A stretch of DNA of 42,570 bases from TMED27 sp050633165 (GTDB lineage Bacteria; Pseudomonadota; Alphaproteobacteria; Micavibrionales; Micavibrionaceae), in NCBI GenBank assembly GCA_050633165.1, contig JBOEFZ010000049.1:1-42570 (forward strand), in the 5' to 3' direction. Below are positions 15,772-24,238 of this stretch, piece after piece (the stretch's first letter is position 1; each line of letters opens with the position of its first letter). The notes below the pieces were generated by a model that saw nothing but the letters and a program-made list of their open reading frames with translations, searched no databases and was not told the DNA's origin. The position numbers and the translations under genes were made by a program.

Positions 15772-16035
15772 ATGGGTGAAAAATTTCAAAGTGTGCAGGA
15801 TGTCTTCCTTAATAAAATCCGCAAAGAAAAGATGTCCGTGACGGTTTTCCTTGTGAACGGGGTGAAATTACAAGGTGTCGTAACATGGTTCGACAATTTC
15901 TCCATGCTACTTAAACGTGAATCACACGTGCAGCTTGTTTATAAGCATGCCATCTCAACCATCATGCCCGGCGGTCCGTTGAGCCTCTATGACGAAGCAG
16001 AAGACGAAGCCGCGCCTGCGGATGATGCCGAATAA
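15772..16035 (+). CDS. hfq: RNA chaperone Hfq
   Basis: Hfq is a hexameric Sm-like protein that pairs small RNAs with mRNA targets. The 87-aa protein has the N-terminal helix (QDVFLNKIRKEKMSVTVFL), the Sm1 strand region with NGVKLQGVVTWFDNFSMLL and the Sm2 motif YKHAISTI. The C-terminal tail is short and acidic. The ribosome binding site is AAAAGG ahead of ATG 15772. hflX follows six bases after the stop, the common proteobacterial pairing. Confidence 0.97.
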   Translation: MGEKFQSVQDVFLNKIRKEKMSVTVFLVNGVKLQGVVTWFDNFSMLLKRESHVQLVYKHAISTIMPGGPLSLYDEAEDEAAPADDAE

Positions 16036-16041
16036 CGCTGT

Positions 16042-17358
16042 ATGAAGCAAAAATTCGCCTCCGATTCTATCAAAACCGATCGGGACAAGGCGCTTGTTAT
16101 CCATCCTGATGTTTATGATCCAAAGGCCGAGCGGCTTCGCAATCTCGACGCGATTGTTGAGGAGGCGATCGGGTTGGCGCGTGCCATTGATCTCGATACG
16201 TTAGAATCCCAAATCATCCCTGTGCAACGCATCCAAGCCGGCGCATTTTTCGGCAAAGGGCAGCGCGAGAATCTTGCCGCAATTATCAATGTCCAAGAAC
16301 CCGATATCGTTATCGTCAATTACACGCTATCGCCTGTTCAGCAACGTAACCTTGAAAAAGAATTCGGCGCAAAGGTCATTGACCGAACCGGCCTAATCCT
16401 CGAGATTTTCGGTGCGCGGGCGCAAACCAAGGAAGGGCGCTTGCAAGTCGAGCTTGCGGCACTTGATTACCAAAAATCGCGCCTTGTACGGAGCTGGACG
16501 CATTTGGAACGGCAACGCGGCGGCGCAGGTTTTATGGGCGGGCCGGGGGAGCGGCAGATCGAGCTGGATCGCCGCATGATCTCCACCCGTATGACAAAGC
16601 TTAAAAAGGAGCTTGAGGCCGTACGCCGTACGCGGGATTTAGGGCGTAAAAGCCGTGCGCGCGTTCCGTTTCCGGTTGTGGCGCTTGTCGGTTATACGAA
16701 TGCGGGGAAATCGAGCTTGTTTAACACGCTGACCGATGCCGATATATTTGCCGAGGATTTGCTCTTTGCAACACTTGACCCGACTTTGCGTCGCATTGAC
16801 CTCCCATCGGGTCAAACGGTGATTTTGTCGGATACGGTTGGTTTTATTTCGGACCTTCCAACGCACCTCATCGCCGCCTTCCGCGCGACGTTGGAGGAAA
16901 CGATTCATGCGGATGTCTTGCTTCATGTGATCGACGCATCACGGGATGATTACGAAGCGCAACGCAAAGACGTTATTGATATTTTGCAAGAGCTTGGCAT
17001 CGAATATGAAGATGATCCGCGTATTTTAGAGGTCTATAATAAAATCGATGTGACCGATCCGGATACCATCGCCGACCTACAACGTGATGTGCGCTTCAAA
17101 GGCAATCGCGTTCTGATCTCCGCCCTGCAAAATAAGGGGCTTGAAACGCTGCTTGATGATGTTACCGATATTATCGGGGCAGGGCGTGAAATTGTCCGCT
17201 ACACAATCCCTTACGCCGATGGAAAGGCGCTATCATGGCTGCATGCCCATGGGGAGGTATTGGAGCAAAGTGAGGGTGAGAAGGGGATGGATGTTATGGT
17301 GGATATTGATCCGGCTGACTTAAAACGCTTCGAAGGGCAGTTCGGGTATAAGCACTAA
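16042..17358 (+). CDS. hflX: GTPase HflX
   Basis: HflX is a ribosome-associated GTPase that splits stalled or stressed 70S ribosomes. The N-terminal HflX domain (about 20-200) contains the long coiled region with GGAGFMGGPGERQIELDRR. The G domain starts near 210 with G1 GYTNAGKSSLFN, then the switch region DPTLRRIDLPSG, G3 DTVGF and G4 NKID. The length is 438 aa, as usual. It is the last gene of the plus-strand run. Its stop overlaps the convergent mazG stop by four bases, so no separate terminator fits between them. Confidence 0.96.
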   Translation: MKQKFASDSIKTDRDKALVIHPDVYDPKAERLRNLDAIVEEAIGLARAIDLDTLESQIIPVQRIQAGAFFGKGQRENLAAIINVQEPDIVIVNYTLSPVQQRNLEKEFGAKVIDRTGLILEIFGARAQTKEGRLQVELAALDYQKSRLVRSWTHLERQRGGAGFMGGPGERQIELDRRMISTRMTKLKKELEAVRRTRDLGRKSRARVPFPVVALVGYTNAGKSSLFNTLTDADIFAEDLLFATLDPTLRRIDLPSGQTVILSDTVGFISDLPTHLIAAFRATLEETIHADVLLHVIDASRDDYEAQRKDVIDILQELGIEYEDDPRILEVYNKIDVTDPDTIADLQRDVRFKGNRVLISALQNKGLETLLDDVTDIIGAGREIVRYTIPYADGKALSWLHAHGEVLEQSEGEKGMDVMVDIDPADLKRFEGQFGYKH

Positions 17359-18140
17359 CGCTCTTTTTGCTTCTGCTTGACCCACATTTGCGTCATTTGA
17401 TCCAGACTTGCGTCGCTCATGACTTTTCCTTCTGCTTCAAAATCACTCTCCATCCCTTTGAAACGACGTGAGAATTTAGCATTGCACTGCCGCAAGGCCT
17501 CTTCCGCATTTATGCCGTTCATCCGTGCATAATTGGCCAAAACAAACATAATGTCGCCAAATTCATCCAGCCGCTCTGCCGCGTTTGAAGCCTCGCGCAA
17601 TTCACGCAATTCCTCATCCAACTTATCCAAAACATCATCGCTGCTTGGCCATTCAAACCCGACCTTAGCTGCTTTTTTCTGCAATTTTTGCGCCCGTAGT
17701 AAGGATGGAAAGCCGAGCGGTACGCCGTCCAAGGCAGATGCGCTTTGTTCTTTTCCCGCCTCCATCTTCTTCCGCGTATCCCATATCGCATTCACGTCAT
17801 CGGCGGTATGTGCCTCGCCATCACCAAAAACATGCGGGTGGCGGTGGATCATCTTTGCAGTGATATCATGAACGACATCACTGATATTAAAATGCCCTGC
17901 CTCGCGCGCCATTTGCGCGTGATAGATTGGCTGTAACAATAAATCCCCGAGCTCTTCACGCAAATTGGTCATATCGCCTTGGTCAATCGCCTCGGCAACC
18001 TCGTACGCCTCTTCGATCGTATAGGGCGCGATGGAGGCAAAATCTTGCTCTAAATCCCACGGGCATCCACCGTTAGGATCCCGTAATTTCGCCATCACGG
18101 TAATGAGATCATCAATGTTATAACGCTCTTTTATTTCCAT
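17355..18140 (-). CDS. mazG: Nucleoside triphosphate pyrophosphohydrolase MazG
   Basis: MazG hydrolyses nucleoside triphosphates to monophosphates and pyrophosphate, and so cleans the nucleotide pool. The 261-aa protein has two MazG domains. The first (about 25-110) has EEAYEVAEAIDQGDMTNLREELGDLLLQ, with the metal-binding ExxE and ExxD residues. The second (about 160-235) has DELREL and LDEFGDIMFVLANYAR. The start ATG 18140 overlaps the upstream sulfotransferase stop by ten bases, so mazG is read behind an accessory gene. Confidence 0.95.
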   Translation of the reverse strand: MEIKERYNIDDLITVMAKLRDPNGGCPWDLEQDFASIAPYTIEEAYEVAEAIDQGDMTNLREELGDLLLQPIYHAQMAREAGHFNISDVVHDITAKMIHRHPHVFGDGEAHTADDVNAIWDTRKKMEAGKEQSASALDGVPLGFPSLLRAQKLQKKAAKVGFEWPSSDDVLDKLDEELRELREASNAAERLDEFGDIMFVLANYARMNGINAEEALRQCNAKFSRRFKGMESDFEAEGKVMSDASLDQMTQMWVKQKQKER

Positions 18141-18997
18141 TGTGGAATAGGCCCAATCATCGCCTCTAATTTCTCGATCTCACCCTTTAAATGCGCCTCC
18201 AGATAGGCGCGGTCATCATCGGGGATAGAGGTGCCGCTTGCTTGCGGCTTTTCATCGCCGAAAATAAATTTCTTAAGCCCCAATGCCTTGGCAAGGTTAA
18301 TCACAAAATAACATTTATGCTGGCGCAGCCAATCGGCGAGGCGTTGTATCATTCGTGCAAATGCACCGGATGCCCCTGATGTTGTCGCATTAAAACGGTC
18401 GGTTAATTCCTCGCTCAGCGGGATATAATTAACCCCTAAGCCCTGACAAACATCGCGAACATAGGCATCTTGATTAACTTCCAGATCTTCTTGGAATAAA
18501 ATTTTGATATTCTCCGCACCAAAAACATCAAACCATTGCTGCAAATGCTTGGCATAGCGGCTGCTCTCTATAATCTGCGGGTTTTGCTGGCATGCTTCTT
18601 CTAAATCCCCGAATATAATGCCGTAACGTTTATAATGCATGTAAAGCGAATATGAACGCGTCAAAGGGTTGCGCAGCGGGCAAATCAGCCGGATATTCCG
18701 CCCGCAAGTCTCCAAAACCCGTTGCGCCGCACCATCATGATCAAACGCAGTTGTCGTAATTTCAATTGCAGTTTTGTGCTGCTTTTGCGGTTTGAAATGC
18801 GAGGTGTAGAATGAAATACCACGATTATAATGCCGATCGAAAAAGAATATCTCCTTTACGGCATCGGGTACGCAAATATCGTTACGGCTGCGCAGATACC
18901 GGTCAAGCCAGCTCGTCCCCGCACGCTGCGGCCCTATGGACAGCGCAAAGGGTGTCTCGAATAGCTCATTATTATCTTTAGCTTTTGGCTTACTCAC
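18131..18997 (-). CDS. PAPS-dependent sulfotransferase
   Basis: The 288-aa protein has the 5'-phosphosulfate loop GPQRAGTSWLDRYLR at about 22-36, and the 3'-phosphate region CPLRNPLTRSYSLYMHY near 106-122. Such enzymes move sulfate from PAPS to a hydroxyl group of a sugar, lipid or small molecule. No signal peptide is visible, so it acts inside the cell or at the inner face of the membrane. The neighbouring flippase, acyltransferase and glycosyltransferases make a glycan the likely acceptor. It lies 71 bases downstream of the flippase gene on the same strand and overlaps mazG. Confidence 0.85.
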   Translation of the reverse strand: MSKPKAKDNNELFETPFALSIGPQRAGTSWLDRYLRSRNDICVPDAVKEIFFFDRHYNRGISFYTSHFKPQKQHKTAIEITTTAFDHDGAAQRVLETCGRNIRLICPLRNPLTRSYSLYMHYKRYGIIFGDLEEACQQNPQIIESSRYAKHLQQWFDVFGAENIKILFQEDLEVNQDAYVRDVCQGLGVNYIPLSEELTDRFNATTSGASGAFARMIQRLADWLRQHKCYFVINLAKALGLKKFIFGDEKPQASGTSIPDDDRAYLEAHLKGEIEKLEAMIGPIPQWK

Positions 18998-19039
18998 GCG
19001 AATACAAACTCATTTTAAAATCACCAGTTACAATAGGGC

Positions 19040-19057
19040 TGCATATTATTATATGCA
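19040..19057. repeat. Perfect small palindrome between flippase and sulfotransferase genes
   Basis: TGCATAT and its complement ATATGCA flank a 4-base loop (TATT). The palindrome sits in the 71-bp gap between the end of the flippase gene and the start of the sulfotransferase gene, both on the minus strand. There is no T-tract after it on the minus strand, so it is not an obvious terminator. On the minus strand it contains TATAAT, which could serve as a -10 box for the sulfotransferase. Confidence 0.4.
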
Positions 19058-19068
19058 ATATCAATATT

Positions 19069-20481
19069 TTACTTGTAACCTTTGGTATAGGATGAAAATA
19101 AAGGGCGAGCCTGCGGGGCAAGCATAGCAAGTCCAGCCACAAGACAAAGCAAACAAGCCGGCAAGCCCATCAACTCCAAAGAAAACGTAGCCAAGCCATA
19201 AGATGCAATTCCCGCACTCCCCAGCAAGCCCCAATTAACACAAGAAAACCGATCATCCCGCCAAATAAAGCCCGCCGAAACCACCATCCCGATCAACGCG
19301 CCAATCACCAAAGCCGCCGCAGCCCCAACAATCCCAACCGCAGGCACAAGCGCCACAATCACCCCCGCAACACTCCCTAAAATCAGGATGTTAACCCCCA
19401 ACGCCTGATTGGCCCGTCCCGCCATGCCGATATATTCGCCCGCCGCACCAAAGGCTGCCCGAACCACACTTGCCGCCGCCAGCATAAATAGCAAGGGCAG
19501 GGCACTCTCATAATCTCCAAACAGGCTCAAAGCCAATTCCGCTAAAAACAAAAATGCAATGCACCCGACAAGCGTCCCCGCCAAGGAAATTACCTGTACG
19601 CCGCGATATTCAACCAACAATGCCTCACGATCACCCTTTGCAAACCATTGTCCAATGCGTGGTTTGTGTAATTGCACCAATGCTAATTTAGGCATTTGTA
19701 AAAACTGGCTAAAGCGTACGGCAACGCTCAAATCCGCAATAGCTCCCGCGCTTACGAAGAAGCCCAAAATAAACACAACCAGATTATTGATCGATTTATT
19801 CGCAAACTGCGCCAGCATCGTTTTTGTCCCATAGGAAAAATCCCAAGCCGAGGCATAGGAAAAATCCAGATTAGGCATTATCGGTCGCCGTGCCCATAAA
19901 ACAATAAACGGCAAAGCATAAGACGCTATAAACACCGCTGCTGCCAAGTCTGCAGGCAGCCCTAAAACAATCATTATCATAAAACCAATAAGCCGTATTG
20001 CCATTGGCATCACCTCAAAAAACACAACAAAATCCCCAATTTTCTGCTGCGCCTTATAAAAATTTGATAACAGCGCGTTGCATGCAAACGCAGGAATTAT
20101 CCATGCCATAGCTGCAAACCACTGTGCTGCCTCCGGCTTTCCCATTGCCGTTGCTATATGAGGTGTAAGGGCAAGTTCAACCACACTCATTAATGGCGCT
20201 AGCACAAGCAGCCACGAAAAATAAAAACCCAATCGCCTCTCATTGTCGTGCGCATTATCCGCATCCCGCGCCACATGATACAAAATCAAGGATTGAAAAT
20301 ACGAAGCCGCCGTCATCGCCAACAAATAATTCAACGCAAACGCCAGCATAATAAGGCCAAACCCATCCTTACCCGCAAGCACATTCAACTGCCACACAAC
20401 CGCCAACGCACCAAAGCTAATAAAAAATTTGGATAAGACGGAAACCGATGCCGCTTTGATGTAAAGTTTAAGGGTGCTCAT
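19069..20481 (-). CDS. Oligosaccharide flippase / polysaccharide exporter (Wzx/MATE-like)
   Basis: The 470-aa protein is almost wholly hydrophobic, with about 12-14 predicted membrane helices, basic residues in the cytoplasmic loops, and a layout like that of Wzx-type flippases of the MOP superfamily. These move undecaprenyl-linked oligosaccharides across the inner membrane. No single residue signature proves the substrate. The start ATG 20481 is divergent from the acyltransferase gene, with 50 bases between them holding a clean inverted repeat. The neighbours (acyltransferase, glycosyltransferase, sulfotransferases) support a surface-glycan role. Confidence 0.8.
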   Translation of the reverse strand: MSTLKLYIKAASVSVLSKFFISFGALAVVWQLNVLAGKDGFGLIMLAFALNYLLAMTAASYFQSLILYHVARDADNAHDNERRLGFYFSWLLVLAPLMSVVELALTPHIATAMGKPEAAQWFAAMAWIIPAFACNALLSNFYKAQQKIGDFVVFFEVMPMAIRLIGFMIMIVLGLPADLAAAVFIASYALPFIVLWARRPIMPNLDFSYASAWDFSYGTKTMLAQFANKSINNLVVFILGFFVSAGAIADLSVAVRFSQFLQMPKLALVQLHKPRIGQWFAKGDREALLVEYRGVQVISLAGTLVGCIAFLFLAELALSLFGDYESALPLLFMLAAASVVRAAFGAAGEYIGMAGRANQALGVNILILGSVAGVIVALVPAVGIVGAAAALVIGALIGMVVSAGFIWRDDRFSCVNWGLLGSAGIASYGLATFSLELMGLPACLLCLVAGLAMLAPQARPLFSSYTKGYK

Positions 20482-20509
20482 GCTAGTATTGTGCTTGAAA
20501 TTAAAGCTG

Positions 20510-20527
20510 TTACAAGTACGTTTGTAA
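20510..20527. promoter_or_regulatory. Inverted repeat in a divergent intergenic region (candidate operator)
   Basis: TTACAA, six bases (GTACGT), then TTGTAA form a perfect inverted repeat in the 50-bp region between the divergent flippase and acyltransferase genes. Its position just before both start codons suits an operator that would act on both. No matching regulator is adjacent. This is an inference from symmetry and location alone. Confidence 0.4.
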
Positions 20528-20531
20528 AATT

Positions 20532-21011
20532 ATGAAATTAATCTACTATTACATGATATCCGCGGTGCATAAGGTGCAAAGGGCTGTACGTGTTTTTCTT
20601 CTCCGTTTTGGTCTTAAATCATGCGGCAAGGGGCTAAAGGTTTTTGGACGCTGCAAGCTGGATATGCTGCGTTATATATCACTCGGGGCGAACGTACATA
20701 TCAATGAAAATGTTGTAATTTCGGCAAAGCGCAGTGAAGTGACGATCGGGGATAACGTAATATTCTCCACGGGCTGCGTTGTTACAAGCATCGGTTACGA
20801 TTTTGATGGGCGCTCTGAAAACCATCATAGCGATGCAGCGATTACGATTGAGGACAACGTCTGGATCGGCGCAAATGCAACGATCTTGCCAAATGTACGT
20901 ATAGGGCAGGGCGCGGTAATCGGCGCGGGCGCCGTGGTCACAAAAGATGTCGCTCCTCGCACAATTGTCGGCGGCGTGCCAGCTAAACTCATTCGAAAAA
21001 TCGAGCTTTAA
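20532..21011 (+). CDS. Acyltransferase with left-handed beta-helix (hexapeptide repeats)
   Basis: The 159-aa protein has an N-terminal amphipathic helix (about 1-35) followed by hexapeptide repeats, such as ISLGANVHINENVVIS, VTIGDNVIFSTGCVV and ITIEDNVWIGANATILPNVRIGQGAVIGAGAVV. It ends with the family motif GGVPAKLIRKI. Proteins of this type are O-acetyltransferases of sugars, of the WbbJ or nodL kind. The histidine in NHHSDAAI at about 97-98 may be catalytic. The start ATG 20532 has a weak ribosome binding site; a later ATG at 20553 is possible. The next gene starts two bases after the stop, so both belong to one transcript. Confidence 0.83.
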   Translation: MKLIYYYMISAVHKVQRAVRVFLLRFGLKSCGKGLKVFGRCKLDMLRYISLGANVHINENVVISAKRSEVTIGDNVIFSTGCVVTSIGYDFDGRSENHHSDAAITIEDNVWIGANATILPNVRIGQGAVIGAGAVVTKDVAPRTIVGGVPAKLIRKIEL

Positions 21012-21013
21012 GT

Positions 21014-22111
21014 ATGCGGATTTTTTACTTCTCCGGATCAACAATTCCTTCAAACGCCGCAAAATCCGTCCATGTCATGAAAATGTGTCAGGCATGGGGA
21101 AGGCAAGGGCACGATGTAACCCTGTTCGGGAAGGGACGGATGAAAAATGCATTTGAGGCATACGGGGTTGAGCCATGCTTCTCCCTTTCTTTGGCGCCAA
21201 ACATAAAATTACCATTAATTTCGGGGGCTGTACGTCTCTTGAATCTTGCTTTATCCATGATGAAGATGCCAAAGCCGGATATTGTCTATGGCCGTGATCC
21301 GGTTGCTTTGGCGTTATTTACACCAAGATCTATTCCCGTTGCTTTTGAGCTCCATCAAATGCCATATCTTTTGGTGCATCGAGTTGCACTACATTTTTTG
21401 AAGAAAAGAAAGGGGTTTAAGGGCATTTTTTGCATATCAGAGGCATTAAAAGGCGATTTTTTGAAGGGTAGCCCAAAATTTCCACCGGAAAAGCTCTTCG
21501 TAGCGCATGATGGTGCCGATCTCGTGCAGAAAAAGCCTGTTAAGGCTGTATTATCTGGGGAGGCTGAGGCTTTTTCCGTAGGTTATGTGGGGTCGTTGCA
21601 TGAGGGAAAGGGGGCTGGTTTCATTCTTAATATTGCTGAAATAACCCCTGACATTAATTTTCACATCTGCGGCGGTAGTCCCGCGCAGGTTAAAGCTTTA
21701 CAAGCGCACGCACCGCAAAATGTTTATTTCTACGGACATATTTCGCATGGGAAGCTGTCGGAATATGTTGCTGTTTTTGATGTTGTCCTTGCCCCGTATC
21801 AACGCGTAGCAAGAATAAAATCAGGGCAGGATATCTCACGTTGGGTTTCGCCTATGAAACTCTTTGAATATATGGCGGCGGAAAAGGCTATTTTATGCTC
21901 CGACTTGCCGGTGATCCGTGAGGTTCTAACACATACTGAAAACGCTATGCTTCTATCGCCTGATGATGCAAAAGCCTGGCGGGACGCCATTCGCCACTTA
22001 AAAAATAATCCGGAAATTTCGCAAGCCTTAGCTTCGCAAGGGTTTGAGACATTAAAAAAGAAATATAGCTGGTCGATGCGCGCTAAAAATATTTTAGAAT
22101 CAATTGCTTAA
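21014..22111 (+). CDS. Glycosyltransferase, GT4-like (GT-B fold)
   Basis: The 365-aa protein has the GT-B layout. The N-terminal domain has an early Ser/Thr-rich loop (FSGSTIPSNAAKSVHVMKM). The C-terminal domain starts near 185 with SVGYVGSLHEGKGAG and has the donor-site motif SPMKLFEYMAAEKAILCSD near 290, with the glutamate that contacts the nucleotide sugar. No signal peptide or membrane span. It follows the acyltransferase after two bases and converges on the second sulfotransferase gene, nine bases away. Donor and acceptor are unknown. Confidence 0.85.
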   Translation: MRIFYFSGSTIPSNAAKSVHVMKMCQAWGRQGHDVTLFGKGRMKNAFEAYGVEPCFSLSLAPNIKLPLISGAVRLLNLALSMMKMPKPDIVYGRDPVALALFTPRSIPVAFELHQMPYLLVHRVALHFLKKRKGFKGIFCISEALKGDFLKGSPKFPPEKLFVAHDGADLVQKKPVKAVLSGEAEAFSVGYVGSLHEGKGAGFILNIAEITPDINFHICGGSPAQVKALQAHAPQNVYFYGHISHGKLSEYVAVFDVVLAPYQRVARIKSGQDISRWVSPMKLFEYMAAEKAILCSDLPVIREVLTHTENAMLLSPDDAKAWRDAIRHLKNNPEISQALASQGFETLKKKYSWSMRAKNILESIA

Positions 22112-22120
22112 ATTCTTTTT

Positions 22121-22885
22121 TTAATATTTGTATTTAAATAAACTCAAGTCGTCCTTGTATCGCTTCGATATTTCCTCTTTTGCGCGTGTAGTGTACGTGT
22201 CTTTATACCCTTCACTTCCCGAAATCCAGCCCGCTTGTTGAAGCTCCACTGTCGGTGCGCCGATTTTGTGTAGGATATAATTTAAATCGTCCTCTAAACA
22301 TTCGTACCGGCCGACAAAATCGCAGATATTGCGCCCGCTGCCGTCCAAAACAAATCGATGCTGCGACATCCAGTGTCGATCCGCACGTTCGTCGCGCCCC
22401 TCATCGCTATTGAGCCAAATCGCGAAATCTTCAAAGCTCATGCCGGGGGTTAACCCTTTGTAAAAGCTCAAAATACGGGCGCGCTTCTTCATGGATACAT
22501 TCTTATGCCCGATCTTGGAGTTATAACAAGATAACGCCCGCGCATACGGGTTGCGCGTAAATGTGAAGATCAAATAATCGGGATAGGCCTTTAAAACCTT
22601 CTTAAAATCCCGCTTTGTTTCAAAAATTTCACTTTCAAAACTTTCGGCATTCGTATCATGAAACGATGTTTTAAAACTGCGCGTTGCGACCTTCGGAATA
22701 CCGATATAGATAAATTTATAGCGATGCGAGACAAGTGTGAGGGGGGATAAATCGTAAGGCGGCTTTACCCTGCCGATCTGTACGCCTTTCATAAATGCCC
22801 ATGCGATGCCATCTGCACATTTTTTGGCAACTCCACCCTTATTTTGCAGCGTATAAAAAGCATTTCGAACAGGCGCAGGTAACAT
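22121..22885 (-). CDS. Sulfotransferase family 2-like protein
   Basis: The 254-aa protein has FIYIGIPKVATRSFKTSF at about 53-70, a 5'-phosphosulfate loop of the carbohydrate sulfotransferase type (sulfotransfer_2 group). It also has LIFTFTRNPYARALSCYNSKI near 106-126, the 3'-phosphate site. The type differs from the first sulfotransferase at 18131-18997, so the two are not simple duplicates. Membrane and signal segments are not evident. It is convergent with the upstream GT4 gene and divergent from the outer-membrane barrel gene. Confidence 0.82.
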   Translation of the reverse strand: MLPAPVRNAFYTLQNKGGVAKKCADGIAWAFMKGVQIGRVKPPYDLSPLTLVSHRYKFIYIGIPKVATRSFKTSFHDTNAESFESEIFETKRDFKKVLKAYPDYLIFTFTRNPYARALSCYNSKIGHKNVSMKKRARILSFYKGLTPGMSFEDFAIWLNSDEGRDERADRHWMSQHRFVLDGSGRNICDFVGRYECLEDDLNYILHKIGAPTVELQQAGWISGSEGYKDTYTTRAKEEISKRYKDDLSLFKYKY

Positions 22886-22969
22886 CCCTCTACAATCTTG
22901 GATTCATGCAGTAAGATCAAGCATTAAAGCGCTTCTGTTCACGGCATTTTTCACGTATATATAAACTGT

Positions 22970-22987
22970 ACGTGTTTTTATACACGT
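22970..22987. promoter_or_regulatory. Inverted repeat ACGTGT-N6-ACACGT in a divergent intergenic region
   Basis: ACGTGT at 22970-22975 and ACACGT at 22982-22987 are perfect complements across six T/A bases. The left half is part of the octamer GTACGTGT (22968-22975), which recurs through the window. The region of 129 bases lies between the divergent sulfotransferase and barrel genes, and also holds an AT-rich stretch, TATATATAAA, at 22957-22965. An operator or promoter element for either gene is plausible but unproven. Confidence 0.4.
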
Positions 22988-23014
22988 CTTATCCACTGAT
23001 CTATTCACGCATCT

Positions 23015-24238
23015 ATGCAATTTATTCGACTTACATTACTAATTCTGCTGCTCGGTGTCACGACGCAGAGCCATGCGAAAACGCCGCCGCAATCGCTGGG
23101 CATTAACCTGCTCCCCGCTGCGAGTGGCGGCAGCGGACCGCCTATCATGATTAACGGCTTCGCCTTAAGCCCTTCTTTGGGCCTTCGCACCCGTTACGTT
23201 AGTAATATTTTTGCCAGTGAAGCAGGCGAGGAGGGGGACTTCATCGCCTCGATCGAGCCCGCCGTAACCGTGCAAAAACAAGTCCGCGACCATCAATTCA
23301 ACTTGAGCGCATATTCAAATATCGAGCGTTACAAAAATAACAAATCCGAAAATATCGAAAATTACGGCGCGTCTTTTTATGGCATCTTAACGGGAGCCGC
23401 TCACCTCCAGCTCCCGTTTTCCTTCGCCTATAAAACCGATCACCAACAACGAAACCGCGAACGTACAGGGCGCGTTTCGAAATCGCCGATACAATTTGCA
23501 TCCTATAAAGCCGAACTTGGCGGATACTATAATCCCAATCGCCTTCACCTTCATAACCGCGTGTTTTATGAGGGGCGTCGCTATGATAATGGGCAAACCG
23601 TGGATGGCGCGGCGCTCCTGCGTGAGGATAGTGATACGGATAGCTACGGCGCGACAATCACCGCCGCATACGAAACCCGCCGCCCCCTCATGCCCTTGCT
23701 GCGCCTGTCTTATAAGCGGAATGAATATATACGGAGCGACCGGGACAATGCTGAATTTTCCGGCCTTCTGGGGGTGCGTTATGAGGTTAGTAAATTGCTC
23801 GGTACGCGCCTCGCCATCGGGCGGCAACATATTAATTACGACAGCGCAAGCATCGATGACATCACCAATTCCGCCATCAGCGGCAACATAACATGGAGCC
23901 CCAAAGAACGTACAGCCATCGATTTGTCGGTCGAGCGCGCCAGTGAGGAAGATAACATTATCAATCAAGGGGTCGTGAATAGCGTCATTTCCCTCAACAT
24001 CGATCACGAATTAAAACAGGATTTATTCTTGAATATAGGCCTTGGCGGGGAAGAGGATGATTTTCAAAATAGCAGCCGGAAAGATCGTTATTACGACACA
24101 TCTATCGGCCTAAAATACTTGATCAGCCCACGGTTTGAGCTTGAGGGGGAGTATCAATACCGCACCCGCGACAGCAACGCGCAAGGGCTTGATTACGATC
24201 AAAATATCTTCATGCTGTATTTGAAATCTAATCTTTAA
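23015..24238 (+). CDS. Outer-membrane beta-barrel protein, probably for polysaccharide
   Basis: The 407-aa protein starts with a signal peptide (residues 1-22, hydrophobic core TLLILLLGVTTQS, cleavage near SHA-KT). After a short periplasmic stretch it has many short alternating strands rich in aromatic residues, such as RYYDTSIGLKYLISP and FELEGEYQYRTRDS, characteristic of outer-membrane barrels of the BBP2_2-like group near exopolysaccharide genes. The last residues are LYLKSNL, so the usual C-terminal aromatic is missing. The 3' end overlaps the convergent glycosyltransferase by 11 bases. An export or anchoring role is an inference from the neighbours. Confidence 0.75.
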   Translation: MQFIRLTLLILLLGVTTQSHAKTPPQSLGINLLPAASGGSGPPIMINGFALSPSLGLRTRYVSNIFASEAGEEGDFIASIEPAVTVQKQVRDHQFNLSAYSNIERYKNNKSENIENYGASFYGILTGAAHLQLPFSFAYKTDHQQRNRERTGRVSKSPIQFASYKAELGGYYNPNRLHLHNRVFYEGRRYDNGQTVDGAALLREDSDTDSYGATITAAYETRRPLMPLLRLSYKRNEYIRSDRDNAEFSGLLGVRYEVSKLLGTRLAIGRQHINYDSASIDDITNSAISGNITWSPKERTAIDLSVERASEEDNIINQGVVNSVISLNIDHELKQDLFLNIGLGGEEDDFQNSSRKDRYYDTSIGLKYLISPRFELEGEYQYRTRDSNAQGLDYDQNIFMLYLKSNL

